Position numbers and translations under genes: made by a program. 64,000 nt of DNA from FACHB-T130 sp042747725 (GTDB taxonomy: Bacteria > Cyanobacteriota > Cyanobacteriia > Cyanobacteriales > FACHB-T130). Positions 54,336 to 62,887 of the stretch are shown here, piece by piece (within the stretch, counting starts at the first letter, position 1; each line of letters begins with the position of its first letter). Under the pieces are notes generated by a model, which searched no databases, was not told the DNA's origin, and saw only the letters and a program-made list of their open reading frames with translations. Where the stretch lies: positions 124,001-188,000 of the forward strand of contig NZ_JBHZGO010000048.1 in NCBI RefSeq assembly GCF_042747725.1, read 5' to 3'.

Positions 54336-54899
54336 TAGCGGAAAATCGCCGCTACCGAAGCCTCATCTGGCACTTTTTCCGGCTCCACTGCATAGACTTT
54401 ACCACCGTTCAAAAGCGTATGAATGGCGGCAAAATCCAACATATCTTCGTCGTTCGCCTGTGGTTCAGGGTGTAAATCTACGGTCATCGATTCTGGGTCA
54501 AAGTGACCCCAACGCTGTTCACCGACTGCCACAAACAAAGAATCAATCCGTTGATAATAAGCAGATTGGATGATTTCTTTGATATCGTGGAATACTTTAC
54601 TTGCAGGACTTACGCAAATAGCACCACATAGTAAGGGCAACCACAGGGGGATTACCATCTGAGGGCAACCACAGGGGGATTGAACCCGAAAAAACGCTAT
54701 ATGTATAAGCTTTGCGTAAGTCCTGACTTGTATCTTTTCCAGCCAGTTCCTTGTATTCCTCTACGACCTCCTCAATATTCTCTTGTAACAGAGGCTCTAC
54801 AATCGGTAAAGCTAGTTCGTGCAATTCTTCTGGCTTGAATATTTCCGGATTTCCAGTAATCCCTTCCTCCACCAAATGTTGATAAGTTGTAGGTTGGGT
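54332..54899 (-). pseudogene. baeRF-type (release-factor-1-like) gene, disrupted
   Basis: Two leftward fragments encode parts of one protein of the bacterial archaeo-eukaryotic release factor group. The C-terminal part (54332-54598) has a FVAVGEQRWGHFDP stretch and ends in EASVAAIFRY; the N-terminal part (54731-54899) has a PEELHELALPIVEPLLQEN helix. A 122-base mini-element (54604-54725) with a 5-base target duplication separates them. Removing it and one duplicate restores an in-frame ELAGKDTSKVFHDIKEI junction. The 5' end is missing, replaced by a palindrome at 54889, so the gene is broken twice. Confidence 0.8.
54604..54725. mobile_element. MITE-like insertion with 15-bp terminal inverted repeats and target duplication
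   Basis: CAGGACTTACGCAAA at 54604-54618 is the perfect inverse of TTTGCGTAAGTCCTG at 54711-54725. The direct repeat ACTTG flanks it (54599-54603 and 54726-54730). The 122-base element holds no gene; its centre has two copies of a GGGCAACCACAGGGGGATT unit. It is a non-autonomous transposon that inserted in a coding sequence. Confidence 0.9.
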
Positions 54900-54960
54900 T
54901 GAGGAACGAAACCCAACAAATGCTTATGCGTGTTGGGTTTCGTTCCTCAACCCAACCTAC
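54889..54960. repeat. Perfect palindrome with 30-bp arms
   Basis: The arms 54889-54918 and 54931-54960 are perfect complements (starting GTAGGTTGGGTTGAGG) around a 12-base loop. The core is shared with the 23227 palindrome. It replaces the 5' part of the baeRF-type gene. Confidence 0.9.
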
Positions 54961-55064
54961 TAGCGCGTCTAGGCTAAAATGCTGGGTTGATAAAATTCGC
55001 TCTCATCAAAATTTGCAAGCATTATAGGCGTTGCTTTACCCAACAAATTAGCCTAGACGCGCTA
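54961..55064. mobile_element. Short element with 17-bp terminal inverted repeats
   Basis: TAGCGCGTCTAGGCTAA at 54961-54977 is the perfect inverse of TTAGCCTAGACGCGCTA at 55048-55064, with imperfect pairing continuing inside. The 104-base unit abuts the palindrome at 54960 and lies 33 bases before the nucleotidyltransferase ATG, so it may carry or disturb its promoter. No target duplication is evident. Confidence 0.6.
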
Positions 55065-55097
55065 CTACTGTTTCATTTCACGGCAATCGGCATTTTT

Positions 55098-55901
55098 ATG
55101 ACCAACAGCGATCGCATTCACCAGCGAGAAGTAATTGGACTGCTACCAGCAGGAGGGCAAGCAACGCGAATCGCCCCCTTACCTATGAGCAAAGAGTTGT
55201 ACCCGATTGGATTTCGCCCGGTGGATAGCGGCACCTTACGCCCCAAAGTCGTTAGTCATTACCTACTGGAGAAAATGCGGTTGGCAGGGATTAAGAAGGC
55301 ATACACGGTGCTGCGTCCAGGAAAGTGGGATATTCCGGCTTATTTTGGAGATGGCACCCTGCTAGACATGAACCTGGGCTATCTCATGATGGGGTTGCCT
55401 TATGGCGTTCCTTATACCTTGGATCAAGCCTATCCCTTCGTGCAAGACGCGGTGGTAGCACTGGGCTTTCCCGACATCCTTTTTCAGCCTGAAGATGCCT
55501 TTGTGCGGCTACTGGCACGGCTTGCGGTTGGTAACGCCGATATTGTCTTGGGATTATTTCCGAACGATCAGCCTCATAAAGCCGGGATGGTTGATTTTGA
55601 TGCGGAAGGACGAGTCCACCAAACGATCGAAAAACCGCCGACTAGCGATTTAAAGTATATGTGGGCGATCGCGGTTTGGACGCCGGTATTTACCCAGTTT
55701 ATGCACGAGTATCTCGCTGCAATCCAAGCTGGGCAACTGCTACAGGCGAAAGAGTTGCCGATTAGCGATGTAGTTCAGGCGGCGATAGACAGCGGCTTGC
55801 GGGTGGAAGCAGAGGCGTTTCCGGATGGAACCTACCTGGATATCGGCACCCCTGCGGATCTCGTGAAAGCTGTTCGCCAATTCGCGGGTGACGATATCTA
55901 G
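55098..55901 (+). CDS. Sugar nucleotidyltransferase family protein
   Basis: The 267-residue product matches the nucleotidyltransferase fold of glucose-1-phosphate thymidylyltransferases and related enzymes: GLLPAGGQATRIAPLPMSKELYPI near residue 13 with its nucleotide-binding loop, then GFPDILFQPED at the metal site and TYLDIGTPADLVKAV at the end. The exact sugar is not defined. The frame opens at 54987, but the extra 37 residues come from a mini-element, so the ATG at 55098 was chosen. It is monocistronic. Confidence 0.85.
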   Translation: MTNSDRIHQREVIGLLPAGGQATRIAPLPMSKELYPIGFRPVDSGTLRPKVVSHYLLEKMRLAGIKKAYTVLRPGKWDIPAYFGDGTLLDMNLGYLMMGLPYGVPYTLDQAYPFVQDAVVALGFPDILFQPEDAFVRLLARLAVGNADIVLGLFPNDQPHKAGMVDFDAEGRVHQTIEKPPTSDLKYMWAIAVWTPVFTQFMHEYLAAIQAGQLLQAKELPISDVVQAAIDSGLRVEAEAFPDGTYLDIGTPADLVKAVRQFAGDDI

Positions 55902-55940
55902 ATTGATTGCTTCTAGGCTCAGATGGGAAGAAGAAAACGC

Positions 55941-56606
55941 TTAAGCAGTCGGGGAGTCTGTATGATTGGATTGCGGCTGGGTAGCTTTTAATCGCCTTCG
56001 CAAAATTATCCCCAAAGTCACCTGCTTCATCAGCCAGTACAAGCCTGCAATTACTACAAAAGTGACAGCCATGACCACTACAGGCCATTTGCCCACTAAT
56101 TCATCCAGCACGCTAGTGAATACGGCATCCGGTTGAGTAATAAAGTCCCAACTGTTGAAGCGCAGGAATCGCCCTAAATAAATGCCAACGGCGCTAAGAC
56201 CATGCAAAGCTAACTCCGTCCAAAGGATGAATTTGCCACGTTCATGGCGATGTAAATAGTAACCCAGATTAATTAAAGATATAACGTAAGCTTCAAAGCC
56301 AGCCAGAATAACTAGCAAATACTGGGGGATGAGAATCAGCGTAATCATCCACACCGAGTAGTTAGCGCGAATATCATGAATCAAGTGAATGATATCTGTC
56401 AACAAATAGGGCGCATTCGGCAAAAACGCTAGAAAAGCTAAGAATCCCGCCCACCAGATCGGCGATCGCTTTTGCCTGCTGCGAAATAGCCAAATACTCA
56501 AAAGCAGAGGTACAAACGCCAAAAACAGATTCCACGTCATCCAGTCCAGATTGCGGGACAAAACCCGCAATATATGCGAAGTCCAGCGAATCAGCTCAAA
56601 TTTCAT
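55941..56606 (-). CDS. DUF1361 membrane protein
   Basis: The 221-residue protein belongs to DUF1361. It has about six transmembrane helices and the family's FLPNAPYLLTDIIHL and ELALHGLSAVGIYLGRFLRFNSWD stretches. The function is unknown. The C-terminal 20 residues are hydrophilic. It is downstream of a MASE1 kinase gene, running the same way, with about 70 bases between them. Confidence 0.9.
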   Translation of the reverse strand: MKFELIRWTSHILRVLSRNLDWMTWNLFLAFVPLLLSIWLFRSRQKRSPIWWAGFLAFLAFLPNAPYLLTDIIHLIHDIRANYSVWMITLILIPQYLLVILAGFEAYVISLINLGYYLHRHERGKFILWTELALHGLSAVGIYLGRFLRFNSWDFITQPDAVFTSVLDELVGKWPVVVMAVTFVVIAGLYWLMKQVTLGIILRRRLKATQPQSNHTDSPTA

Positions 56607-56678
56607 ACGCGCTGTCTGATTGTTGAATCAGCAGTTTTGGTTCACATTGTCATTGAAGCTACCAGTATAACCACTGAT

Positions 56679-58961
56679 TTAGGGATGACTACTCTGCCGC
56701 AGGGGGATGACGATCTGGAATTTTGCCCCTAATCCTGGCTGCGATAGACAGGTGAGTTGCCCTTGATGATTTTCTACCACAATTTGATAACAAGTCGATA
56801 AACCTAAGCCGGTACCTTTGCCGACTTGTTTGGTGGTAAAAAATGGTTCAAAAATATGGTTTTTGACTGCCGAAGTCATGCCGATACCATTGTCGGAAAT
56901 TTCAATCTGCACCTGAGTGGGTGACAAAATCTGGGTAGTAAGGGCGATCGCAAACGGCTGAAGTGGAAACGCTGAAAGGGGAATTTCATCCTTTAGCTTT
57001 TCTTGTTCCTCTTTCATTCTTTCTTCTAAGGCATCAATGGCATTACTAAGCAGGTTGAGAAACACCTGATTGAGTAGTTTTGGATAGCACTCCACGAGTG
57101 GTAAGTCACCGTAATTTTTAACCACTTCAATGCCTGGATGCCCCGGACGCGCTTTGAGACGACGCTGTAAAATCAGCAAGGTACTATCGATGCCTTCATG
57201 AATATTCACCGGCTTCATATCGGCTTCATCCAGACGGGAGAAGTTGCGTAAGGACAGCACAATCTGACGGATGCGTTCCGCACCTGTTTTCATCGACTCC
57301 AGAAGATTCGGTAAATCCTCAATCACAAAGTCCAGTTCAATGGTTTCGCTATATGCTTGGATCGCCGGTGGGAGGGTGGGATAGTGTTGCTGGTAGAGGT
57401 TGAGGATGTCGAGGAGGTCTTGACTATAGGCGGTAACATGGCTAATGTTGCCGGTGATAAAGTTAATGGGGTTATTAATTTCATGAGCAATTCCTGCCAC
57501 TAATTGCCCCAAGCTCGACATTTTTTCAGCTTGAATTAATTGCTGTTGAGTTTGTTTGAGCGAGGTGAGCGATCGCGCGAGTTCATCATTCTTTTCTTCT
57601 AACTCCAAAGTTCTTTCAGTTACTTTCCGATCGAGGCTGTGGGCAAGTTCGAGTAATTGAGCTTCCGATTGTAGCAGTGCCTGCTCGATTCTTTTTTGTT
57701 CTGTAATGTCTTGAATGGTGCCAATGAGTCGAGCGGCTTTACCGGCTTGCTCCTGAATAATTTCGCCAGTTCCGTGGACAATGCGTTCAGAATTATTAGA
57801 TAAAACAACTCTAAAGTCAGTGCTGAAGGGTTGGTTAGAATACGATGCGACGTCTATCAATTCTCTGACCCGTTCTTGGTCATCTGGGTGAATTGATGTC
57901 AGGAATCGTTTCATACTTGGCTCAAAGTCTGCTGGCGAGAAACCCAAGATGCGATAAAGTTCATCCGACCATCGCAGTTGTTGTTTAACCAAGTCTAAAT
58001 CCCAGTTACCCAGATGGGCGATACGTTGGGCGTTGGCGAGACTGGCTTCGCTAGAGCGCAGTGACGCTTCGGCTGAGGAGCGTTCAGCAACGGCTGCCCC
58101 CAAAACCAAAGCAGTGACTGCTATAACGCCCATGAAGGCTTGTAAAAATTGCAAAGCTTGGTCGGTGTTAATGGCAACTGCCGCAAACGGCCCATCCCCC
58201 AAGGCGGTGCCCCAGATAGCAATGCAGGAGACAAGTAGAGTTGCCAGTACAGCGCCTTGCTGATTAAATCGGAGGGCTGCCCAAACTACCAAAGGAAAGG
58301 GCAGGTAGGCAAGTGGATAGTGAGCGATCGCTGTAGCAGTTTTGGCGAAGAAAACCGACTGGGTGACTGTTGTCAGTAAAATCAGCAAGACCATCGCCTC
58401 GATGATTCGCTCTGGTGTTGTTTCTAAGCGGGGACGGACACTCCAAGTCAAGATCGCGGGGGCTAATACCAAAACTGCCATGCCATCCCCTAACCACCAC
58501 ATCCACCACGTCGTCGCATAGTCGCCCCAAGGGATAAGATTTGCCAAGCAAAGAGTCGTCAAACCCAGAGTGGAAGCGACTAGAGTAGACAGCATCACAG
58601 ACAGACTGAGAAAACTGAAAACATCTCGCAGGCGATCCAGAGAGGGGCGCAAACGAATAAAACGGAGCAACGTGACCCCGACTAGAGCCTGCAAGGTGGC
58701 ACCCAAGCTGCTGGCAAGGGCAACAGGCAGGGGTACGTCCAGAACTACTTTGGCAAATAAAAATTCACCCAGCACTACTCCAGGCCAAAGATTTCGCCCC
58801 CCTACAAACAGCACGCCTTGGGTAATCCCAGCCGGAGGCCAAACCGGCGCTACGTACTTATTCAACACCGGAAGCGCCAGTGATAGTTTTGCTGCACCAA
58901 CGTAGATGGCAGCCAGCATAGCGACGCTGGCAAAATATCGCCAAAGCCGAGTTTGGGACAT
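56679..58961 (-). CDS. MASE1-domain sensor histidine kinase with PAS domain
   Basis: The 760-residue inner-membrane kinase opens with a MASE1 sensory domain of about eight helices (residues 1-295). A PAS domain with PAC-type end lies at about 305-425, a coiled-coil at 430-480, then HisKA with H493 in GIAHEINNPINF and a HATPase domain to the end (DNGIGM, GKGTGLGLSTCYQIV). The NNP pattern after the His places it in the HPK group typical of large cyanobacterial kinases. The stimulus and partner regulator are unknown; DUF1361 is downstream. Confidence 0.9.
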   Translation of the reverse strand: MSQTRLWRYFASVAMLAAIYVGAAKLSLALPVLNKYVAPVWPPAGITQGVLFVGGRNLWPGVVLGEFLFAKVVLDVPLPVALASSLGATLQALVGVTLLRFIRLRPSLDRLRDVFSFLSLSVMLSTLVASTLGLTTLCLANLIPWGDYATTWWMWWLGDGMAVLVLAPAILTWSVRPRLETTPERIIEAMVLLILLTTVTQSVFFAKTATAIAHYPLAYLPFPLVVWAALRFNQQGAVLATLLVSCIAIWGTALGDGPFAAVAINTDQALQFLQAFMGVIAVTALVLGAAVAERSSAEASLRSSEASLANAQRIAHLGNWDLDLVKQQLRWSDELYRILGFSPADFEPSMKRFLTSIHPDDQERVRELIDVASYSNQPFSTDFRVVLSNNSERIVHGTGEIIQEQAGKAARLIGTIQDITEQKRIEQALLQSEAQLLELAHSLDRKVTERTLELEEKNDELARSLTSLKQTQQQLIQAEKMSSLGQLVAGIAHEINNPINFITGNISHVTAYSQDLLDILNLYQQHYPTLPPAIQAYSETIELDFVIEDLPNLLESMKTGAERIRQIVLSLRNFSRLDEADMKPVNIHEGIDSTLLILQRRLKARPGHPGIEVVKNYGDLPLVECYPKLLNQVFLNLLSNAIDALEERMKEEQEKLKDEIPLSAFPLQPFAIALTTQILSPTQVQIEISDNGIGMTSAVKNHIFEPFFTTKQVGKGTGLGLSTCYQIVVENHQGQLTCLSQPGLGAKFQIVIPLRQSSHP

Positions 58962-59215
58962 AGAGACGGTTTAGGGGTTCAAAATGCGAGATGTTTGCTC
59001 TTTGCAACCATAATCCGCTGAGCTAGATGTTGCAAAGATAAATATAGACAAATTTTTAACTGAAGCGAGAAATCCGTTAATTAATCTGATTTCGCCTTCG
59101 CTTTGGGACAAATTAGCCAATAATTGAGCGCCAAACGATTTAAGCAGCCTGCCCTAGCAATCGCCTAGAATCCCTATCAGGGACTAAATAAAAGGATTAA
59201 AAAGTGGAAACTTCT

Positions 59216-60583
59216 ATGCAAGATCGGTTGCAGGCAGCTATCGCTCCTTACCGCACAACGGTAGATTATCTAGAAATTCGCTTAGAACAAAGTGAGTCTA
59301 CATCTATCTCCTTTCGCGGTCATCAGCTGGATGCCGTAGACCGTAATTTTACCCTCGCCGGTGGCATTCGTGCTTGTCACAAGGGCGGCTGGAGTTTTGT
59401 CACTTTCAATGGTTTAGCCGAGGTGAAAGACCGGATTGAAGAAGCGGTTTCTCAAGCGCATCTGGTCGGAAAAGAAACGACGATGCTAGCGCCAGTGGAA
59501 CCCATTCAAGATTATGTGGCGGTGGAGATAGGGCGCGATCCGCGTGGGGTTTCTCTTGCCGAAAAGCGGCGGTTACTGGAGGGATATAACCAACTGCTGC
59601 TAGATTTCGACCCCAGAATTCAGACGACGATGGTGAATTTGCGCGATCGCTTCGGCATCACCTATTTTGCCAATTCTCTCGGCACTTGTATTGCCCAAGA
59701 ACGGTTGGATGTGTCGGGTCGATTTGGCGCAGTGGCCCGCGAAGAAGGTTCTGTCCCCCGCCAAGGCTTTGAATCCGTCCATTCCCGCACAGACTATAAC
59801 ATTCTCGAAGGAATTGAAGACCAGGTACTGGCAGCCGCCAAACGAGCTGTCGGTCAATTGGAAGCAAAATCAGTGAAAGGCGGACAATATACTGTCGTTC
59901 TCGACCCGTACCTGGCTGGTGTCTTCATTCACGAAGCTTTTGGACATCTTTCGGAAGCCGATTTTGTCTACGAAAACCCTCGGATGCAGGAATTGCTCAC
60001 CCTGGGCAAACCCTTAGCCATTAAGCAACTGAATGTGGTTGATGATGCCACGATGCCAGATTTACCCGGTTCTCTCAAGTATGACGATGAAGGCGTCCCA
60101 GCTCAACGCAAATATTTAATTAAAGACGGCATCCTCACCCAGCGCTTGCATAACCGCGAAACTGCTGGCAAGATGCACGAAGCTCCCACCGGCAACGCTA
60201 GGGCAATCAACGCCACTTATCCGCCGCTGGTGCGGATGACCAACACTGGGATTGAATCGGGGGAACACTCCTTCGATGACATGATTAAGGATATCGAGGA
60301 AGGCGTCTATGCGGTGCGAATGTTAGGCGGACAAACCAACGGCGAGATGTTTACCTTTGCCGCCGCTGAAGGCTATATGATTCGCAATGGCAAGATAGCT
60401 GAAAGAGTTACCGATGTCAGTCTGACTGGCAATGTCTTCCAAACGCTCAAAGATATTGAGGCGATTGGGAACGACTCGATCTATATCAACGGCGGTTGCG
60501 GTAAAGGCGGACAAATGCCTCTACCAGTGAGTGTGGGGGGTCCCCATCTACGAATTAAAAATGTCGTGGTGGGCGGTCGCTAG
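59216..60583 (+). CDS. tldD: Metalloprotease TldD
   Basis: TldD with PmbA/TldE forms a heterodimeric zinc protease that cleaves unfolded or peptide substrates in the cytoplasm. The 455-residue product has the HExxxH metal motif as HEAFGH near residue 239 (FIHEAFGHLSEADF), and the C-terminal GQMPLPVSVGGPHLRIKNV end. An upstream in-frame GTG at 59204 would add four residues. The usual pmbA partner is not adjacent, so it must be elsewhere. A stem-loop follows at 60637-60666. Confidence 0.95.
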   Translation: MQDRLQAAIAPYRTTVDYLEIRLEQSESTSISFRGHQLDAVDRNFTLAGGIRACHKGGWSFVTFNGLAEVKDRIEEAVSQAHLVGKETTMLAPVEPIQDYVAVEIGRDPRGVSLAEKRRLLEGYNQLLLDFDPRIQTTMVNLRDRFGITYFANSLGTCIAQERLDVSGRFGAVAREEGSVPRQGFESVHSRTDYNILEGIEDQVLAAAKRAVGQLEAKSVKGGQYTVVLDPYLAGVFIHEAFGHLSEADFVYENPRMQELLTLGKPLAIKQLNVVDDATMPDLPGSLKYDDEGVPAQRKYLIKDGILTQRLHNRETAGKMHEAPTGNARAINATYPPLVRMTNTGIESGEHSFDDMIKDIEEGVYAVRMLGGQTNGEMFTFAAAEGYMIRNGKIAERVTDVSLTGNVFQTLKDIEAIGNDSIYINGGCGKGGQMPLPVSVGGPHLRIKNVVVGGR

Positions 60584-60636
60584 GGGGAGTAAGACCGTAT
60601 CACCACAATCCCAAATCGATAGAAGCTCTAATTAAA

Positions 60637-60666
60637 AGGGGATGCCGCAAGTAAATGGCATCCCCT
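60637..60666 (+). terminator. Rho-independent-type terminator after tldD
   Basis: AGGGGATGCC at 60637-60646 pairs with GGCATCCCCT at 60657-60666 around ten bases. An A/T-rich tail follows (ATGTTTTATTT). It is 54 bases after the tldD stop. Confidence 0.8.
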
Positions 60667-60792
60667 AAATGTTTTATTTGATTAAGGTGCATGGAATGGC
60701 ATTTGTGGCGGTTTTGCCCCAATTCACTTGCACGGAAACAGCAGACTCCGAAGGCTCGGTATTTGAGACTGGGAATATCTCTGAATTCCGGT

Positions 60793-60957
60793 TTAGTGCA
60801 AGTAGTTGGCTTCTGCTTCCAACTGGCGAATCAAGGCTTCGTCCCCTTTGGCTCTGGCGATTTCTAGACGATGCTGCAAGCTTTTTTGAATATTTTCGCG
60901 GTGAGCCGCAGCCGCATTTTTCTGGTTATCTTGGCGTCTTCCGTTCATAATAGACAT
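60793..60957 (-). CDS. 54-residue conserved small protein
   Basis: Read leftward, the ATG at 60957 opens a 54-codon frame ending at 60793. The product is charged and helical, with an NGRRQDNQKNAAAAHRENIQ start and a RQLEAEANYLH tail. Its composition is unlike the repeats and its frame is free of stops throughout. The ATG three codons in (60948) could also serve. I recall similar cyanobacterial proteins without a name. It lies convergent to tldD. Confidence 0.75.
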   Translation of the reverse strand: MSIMNGRRQDNQKNAAAAHRENIQKSLQHRLEIARAKGDEALIRQLEAEANYLH

Positions 60958-61226
60958 TTTTTTTAAGCGACTTGAGGTATTTGCTACTTTTCTAATATAA
61001 CCTAAACTTTAAAAATGGTAGTGTTTGTTACAGAAAATTCATAGTTGGTTAGATAAGGTTAAGGGTTGACGCTTTGGAAGGAATCAGGGTCTGAGAGCGA
61101 TCGCCATTGCCGAAGGTAAGCTACACTCTTAAGACGTTCAAACTAAGACGTTCAAACCGCCCCGCGTTCTGGTCGCATCAACAGCATGGCACCCGCGTTT
61201 GGCAAAAAGAATCCCTCTTGACGAAG

Positions 61227-62042
61227 ATGTATCAAAACCGGATCGTTACTCTGACGAGCGATTTTGGCTTAAGTGATGTTTATGTAGGGGTGATGAAAGG
61301 GGCGATCGCCCAAATCAACCCGACGCTGACGGTGGTGGATCTCACTCATGAAATTCCCCCCCAGAATATTACAGCGGCAAGGTTTTGTCTGATGAATGCC
61401 TACCCTTATTTCCCAAAAGGGACAGTGCATATTGCCGTCGTCGATCCGGGAGTGGGGAGTAGCCGCAGAGCGATCGCCGTGAAATTTGCCGCCGGTTTCC
61501 TGGTGGGGCCAGATAACGGGCTGTTTAGTGGCATTCTTAGTAGTAGTAGGGTTGTCCCGTCCTTACCAGAAATTGCCGCCGTCGAACTCACGAACCCCAA
61601 CTATTGGCGCACAACCGAACCCAGTTTAACTTTTCACGGTCGAGATATTTTTGCGCCCGTGGGTGCCCATCTTGCCAGCGGCGTTCCTCTAGAACAACTG
61701 GGACACGCTATCGATCCAGCCAGCTTAGTTCAACTGCCCATCCCTGAATGTACCCAGACAGAAGCAGGTGTTACGGGTTGCATTCAGTATATCGATCGCT
61801 TTGGCAACTTAATTACGAATATTCCAGGTACCTTCGTGCAAGGAAAAATCTGGTCGGTTGTTGTGGGATGTACGCTACCCAGTTGCCAGACTTATAGCGA
61901 CAGTCAACACCTAGAAGCGATCGCTTTAATTGGCAGTCACGGTTGGGTCGAAATTGCCGTCAACGGAGGCAATGCTCAGTCGCAACTGCAACTAGACTGG
62001 GGACATGAGGTGCTTCTTAAGCTGGATTATTTCCATTCCTAA
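61227..62042 (+). CDS. SAM hydrolase / hydroxide adenosyltransferase (DUF62)
   Basis: The 271-residue protein is of the DUF62 family, which splits S-adenosylmethionine to adenosine and methionine using water, related to fluorinases and chlorinases. It has the TLTSDFGLSDVYVGVMKG start with the catalytic Asp, VVDPGVGSS and FGNLITNI motifs. An earlier in-frame ATG (61107) would add 40 residues without family likeness, so I used 61227. A 14-base tandem duplicate lies at 61130-61157, upstream of the chosen start. Confidence 0.92.
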   Translation: MYQNRIVTLTSDFGLSDVYVGVMKGAIAQINPTLTVVDLTHEIPPQNITAARFCLMNAYPYFPKGTVHIAVVDPGVGSSRRAIAVKFAAGFLVGPDNGLFSGILSSSRVVPSLPEIAAVELTNPNYWRTTEPSLTFHGRDIFAPVGAHLASGVPLEQLGHAIDPASLVQLPIPECTQTEAGVTGCIQYIDRFGNLITNIPGTFVQGKIWSVVVGCTLPSCQTYSDSQHLEAIALIGSHGWVEIAVNGGNAQSQLQLDWGHEVLLKLDYFHS

Positions 62043-62098
62043 TCGGGATTTATACAGCCGCACCGCTGATATTCTATACCAATTTTCGGATAGGTTTT

Positions 62099-62749
62099 AT
62101 GACTCAGTTAAATGTGTCTGACTCGACAGTTTACCAAGGTCAGTTTGGAGAATTTACGATAACCGAGAGCGATCGCACTGGCGTAATTATCTACCGCAGC
62201 GGCTTAATGGTAGCGGCTTTAAGCTTTGCTTTAGGTAGCTTTCTGGCGCTAAAGACAAACATGGGATTGTCACTCCTCACCCCGCTGTACGCTTGTTTCT
62301 GTCTGGGGTTGGGCGTCAGTTTATTTACCATCCATATTTACCTAGAACCGCTACACCGACTACTTCAAGTTTTTTGGGCAATTGGTGTTTTATCGGCGAC
62401 GGTGCTAGCACTGCAAAGTAGCGAACCTCTCGCCCTATTTGTCTACAATCACCCAACAACCCTTTTTGGAGTCGGCTTCACCTTTGCAGCATTAACAGGG
62501 ATTTATTTCAAAGAAGCCTTTTGCTTCAACCGCCTGGAAACTAAAGTTCTCACGCCTTTGCTGCCAATGTTGCTGTTGGGACACCTGACAGGTGTATTGC
62601 CAGTGTCAGTAGAACGGGGATTATTGGCAGTTTGGGCACTTCTATTTGTCATATTTGCCTTGCGTAAGGTTGTGCAAGAAATTCCACCGGATATTGGTGA
62701 TAAATCGGTGTTTGTTTATCTCAAACAACAGCATTCGGCGAAGGCTTGA
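62099..62749 (+). CDS. DUF2301 membrane protein
   Basis: This 216-residue integral membrane protein of the DUF2301 family has about six hydrophobic segments (residues about 30-200) after a hydrophilic N-terminus. It is widespread in cyanobacteria with no known function. It begins 57 bases after the SAM hydrolase and may be co-transcribed with it. Confidence 0.9.
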   Translation: MTQLNVSDSTVYQGQFGEFTITESDRTGVIIYRSGLMVAALSFALGSFLALKTNMGLSLLTPLYACFCLGLGVSLFTIHIYLEPLHRLLQVFWAIGVLSATVLALQSSEPLALFVYNHPTTLFGVGFTFAALTGIYFKEAFCFNRLETKVLTPLLPMLLLGHLTGVLPVSVERGLLAVWALLFVIFALRKVVQEIPPDIGDKSVFVYLKQQHSAKA

Positions 62750-62887
62750 GGAAAGCGATTAAACACAATAAAATGACCTCTCCCCCAACCCCTCCCCTCT
62801 CAGGGAAGGGTAGTCAATCTCCCCCTTCCCTCGCAGTGAAGGGGGTTGGGGGGTTAGGTTCCCTGTATTGCCAATAATTTAACTGTT
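62750..62887. other. Spacer with a palindromic C-rich element
   Basis: A 75-base C-rich segment (about 62780-62855) has CCCCAACCCC and GGGGTTGGGG-type arms around a middle. It resembles the C-rich mini-elements at 16600, 21020 and 54250. It may act as terminator between DUF2301 and dprA. Confidence 0.5.

Noticed and set aside
54987..55097. N-terminal extension of the nucleotidyltransferase
   Set aside because: The first 37 codons come from the inverted-repeat element; family likeness begins at the ATG at 55098.
59165..59200. AATCCCTATCAGGGACT segment resembling a CRISPR repeat
   Set aside because: There is only one copy, with no regular spacing or spacers, and no cas gene is in the window.
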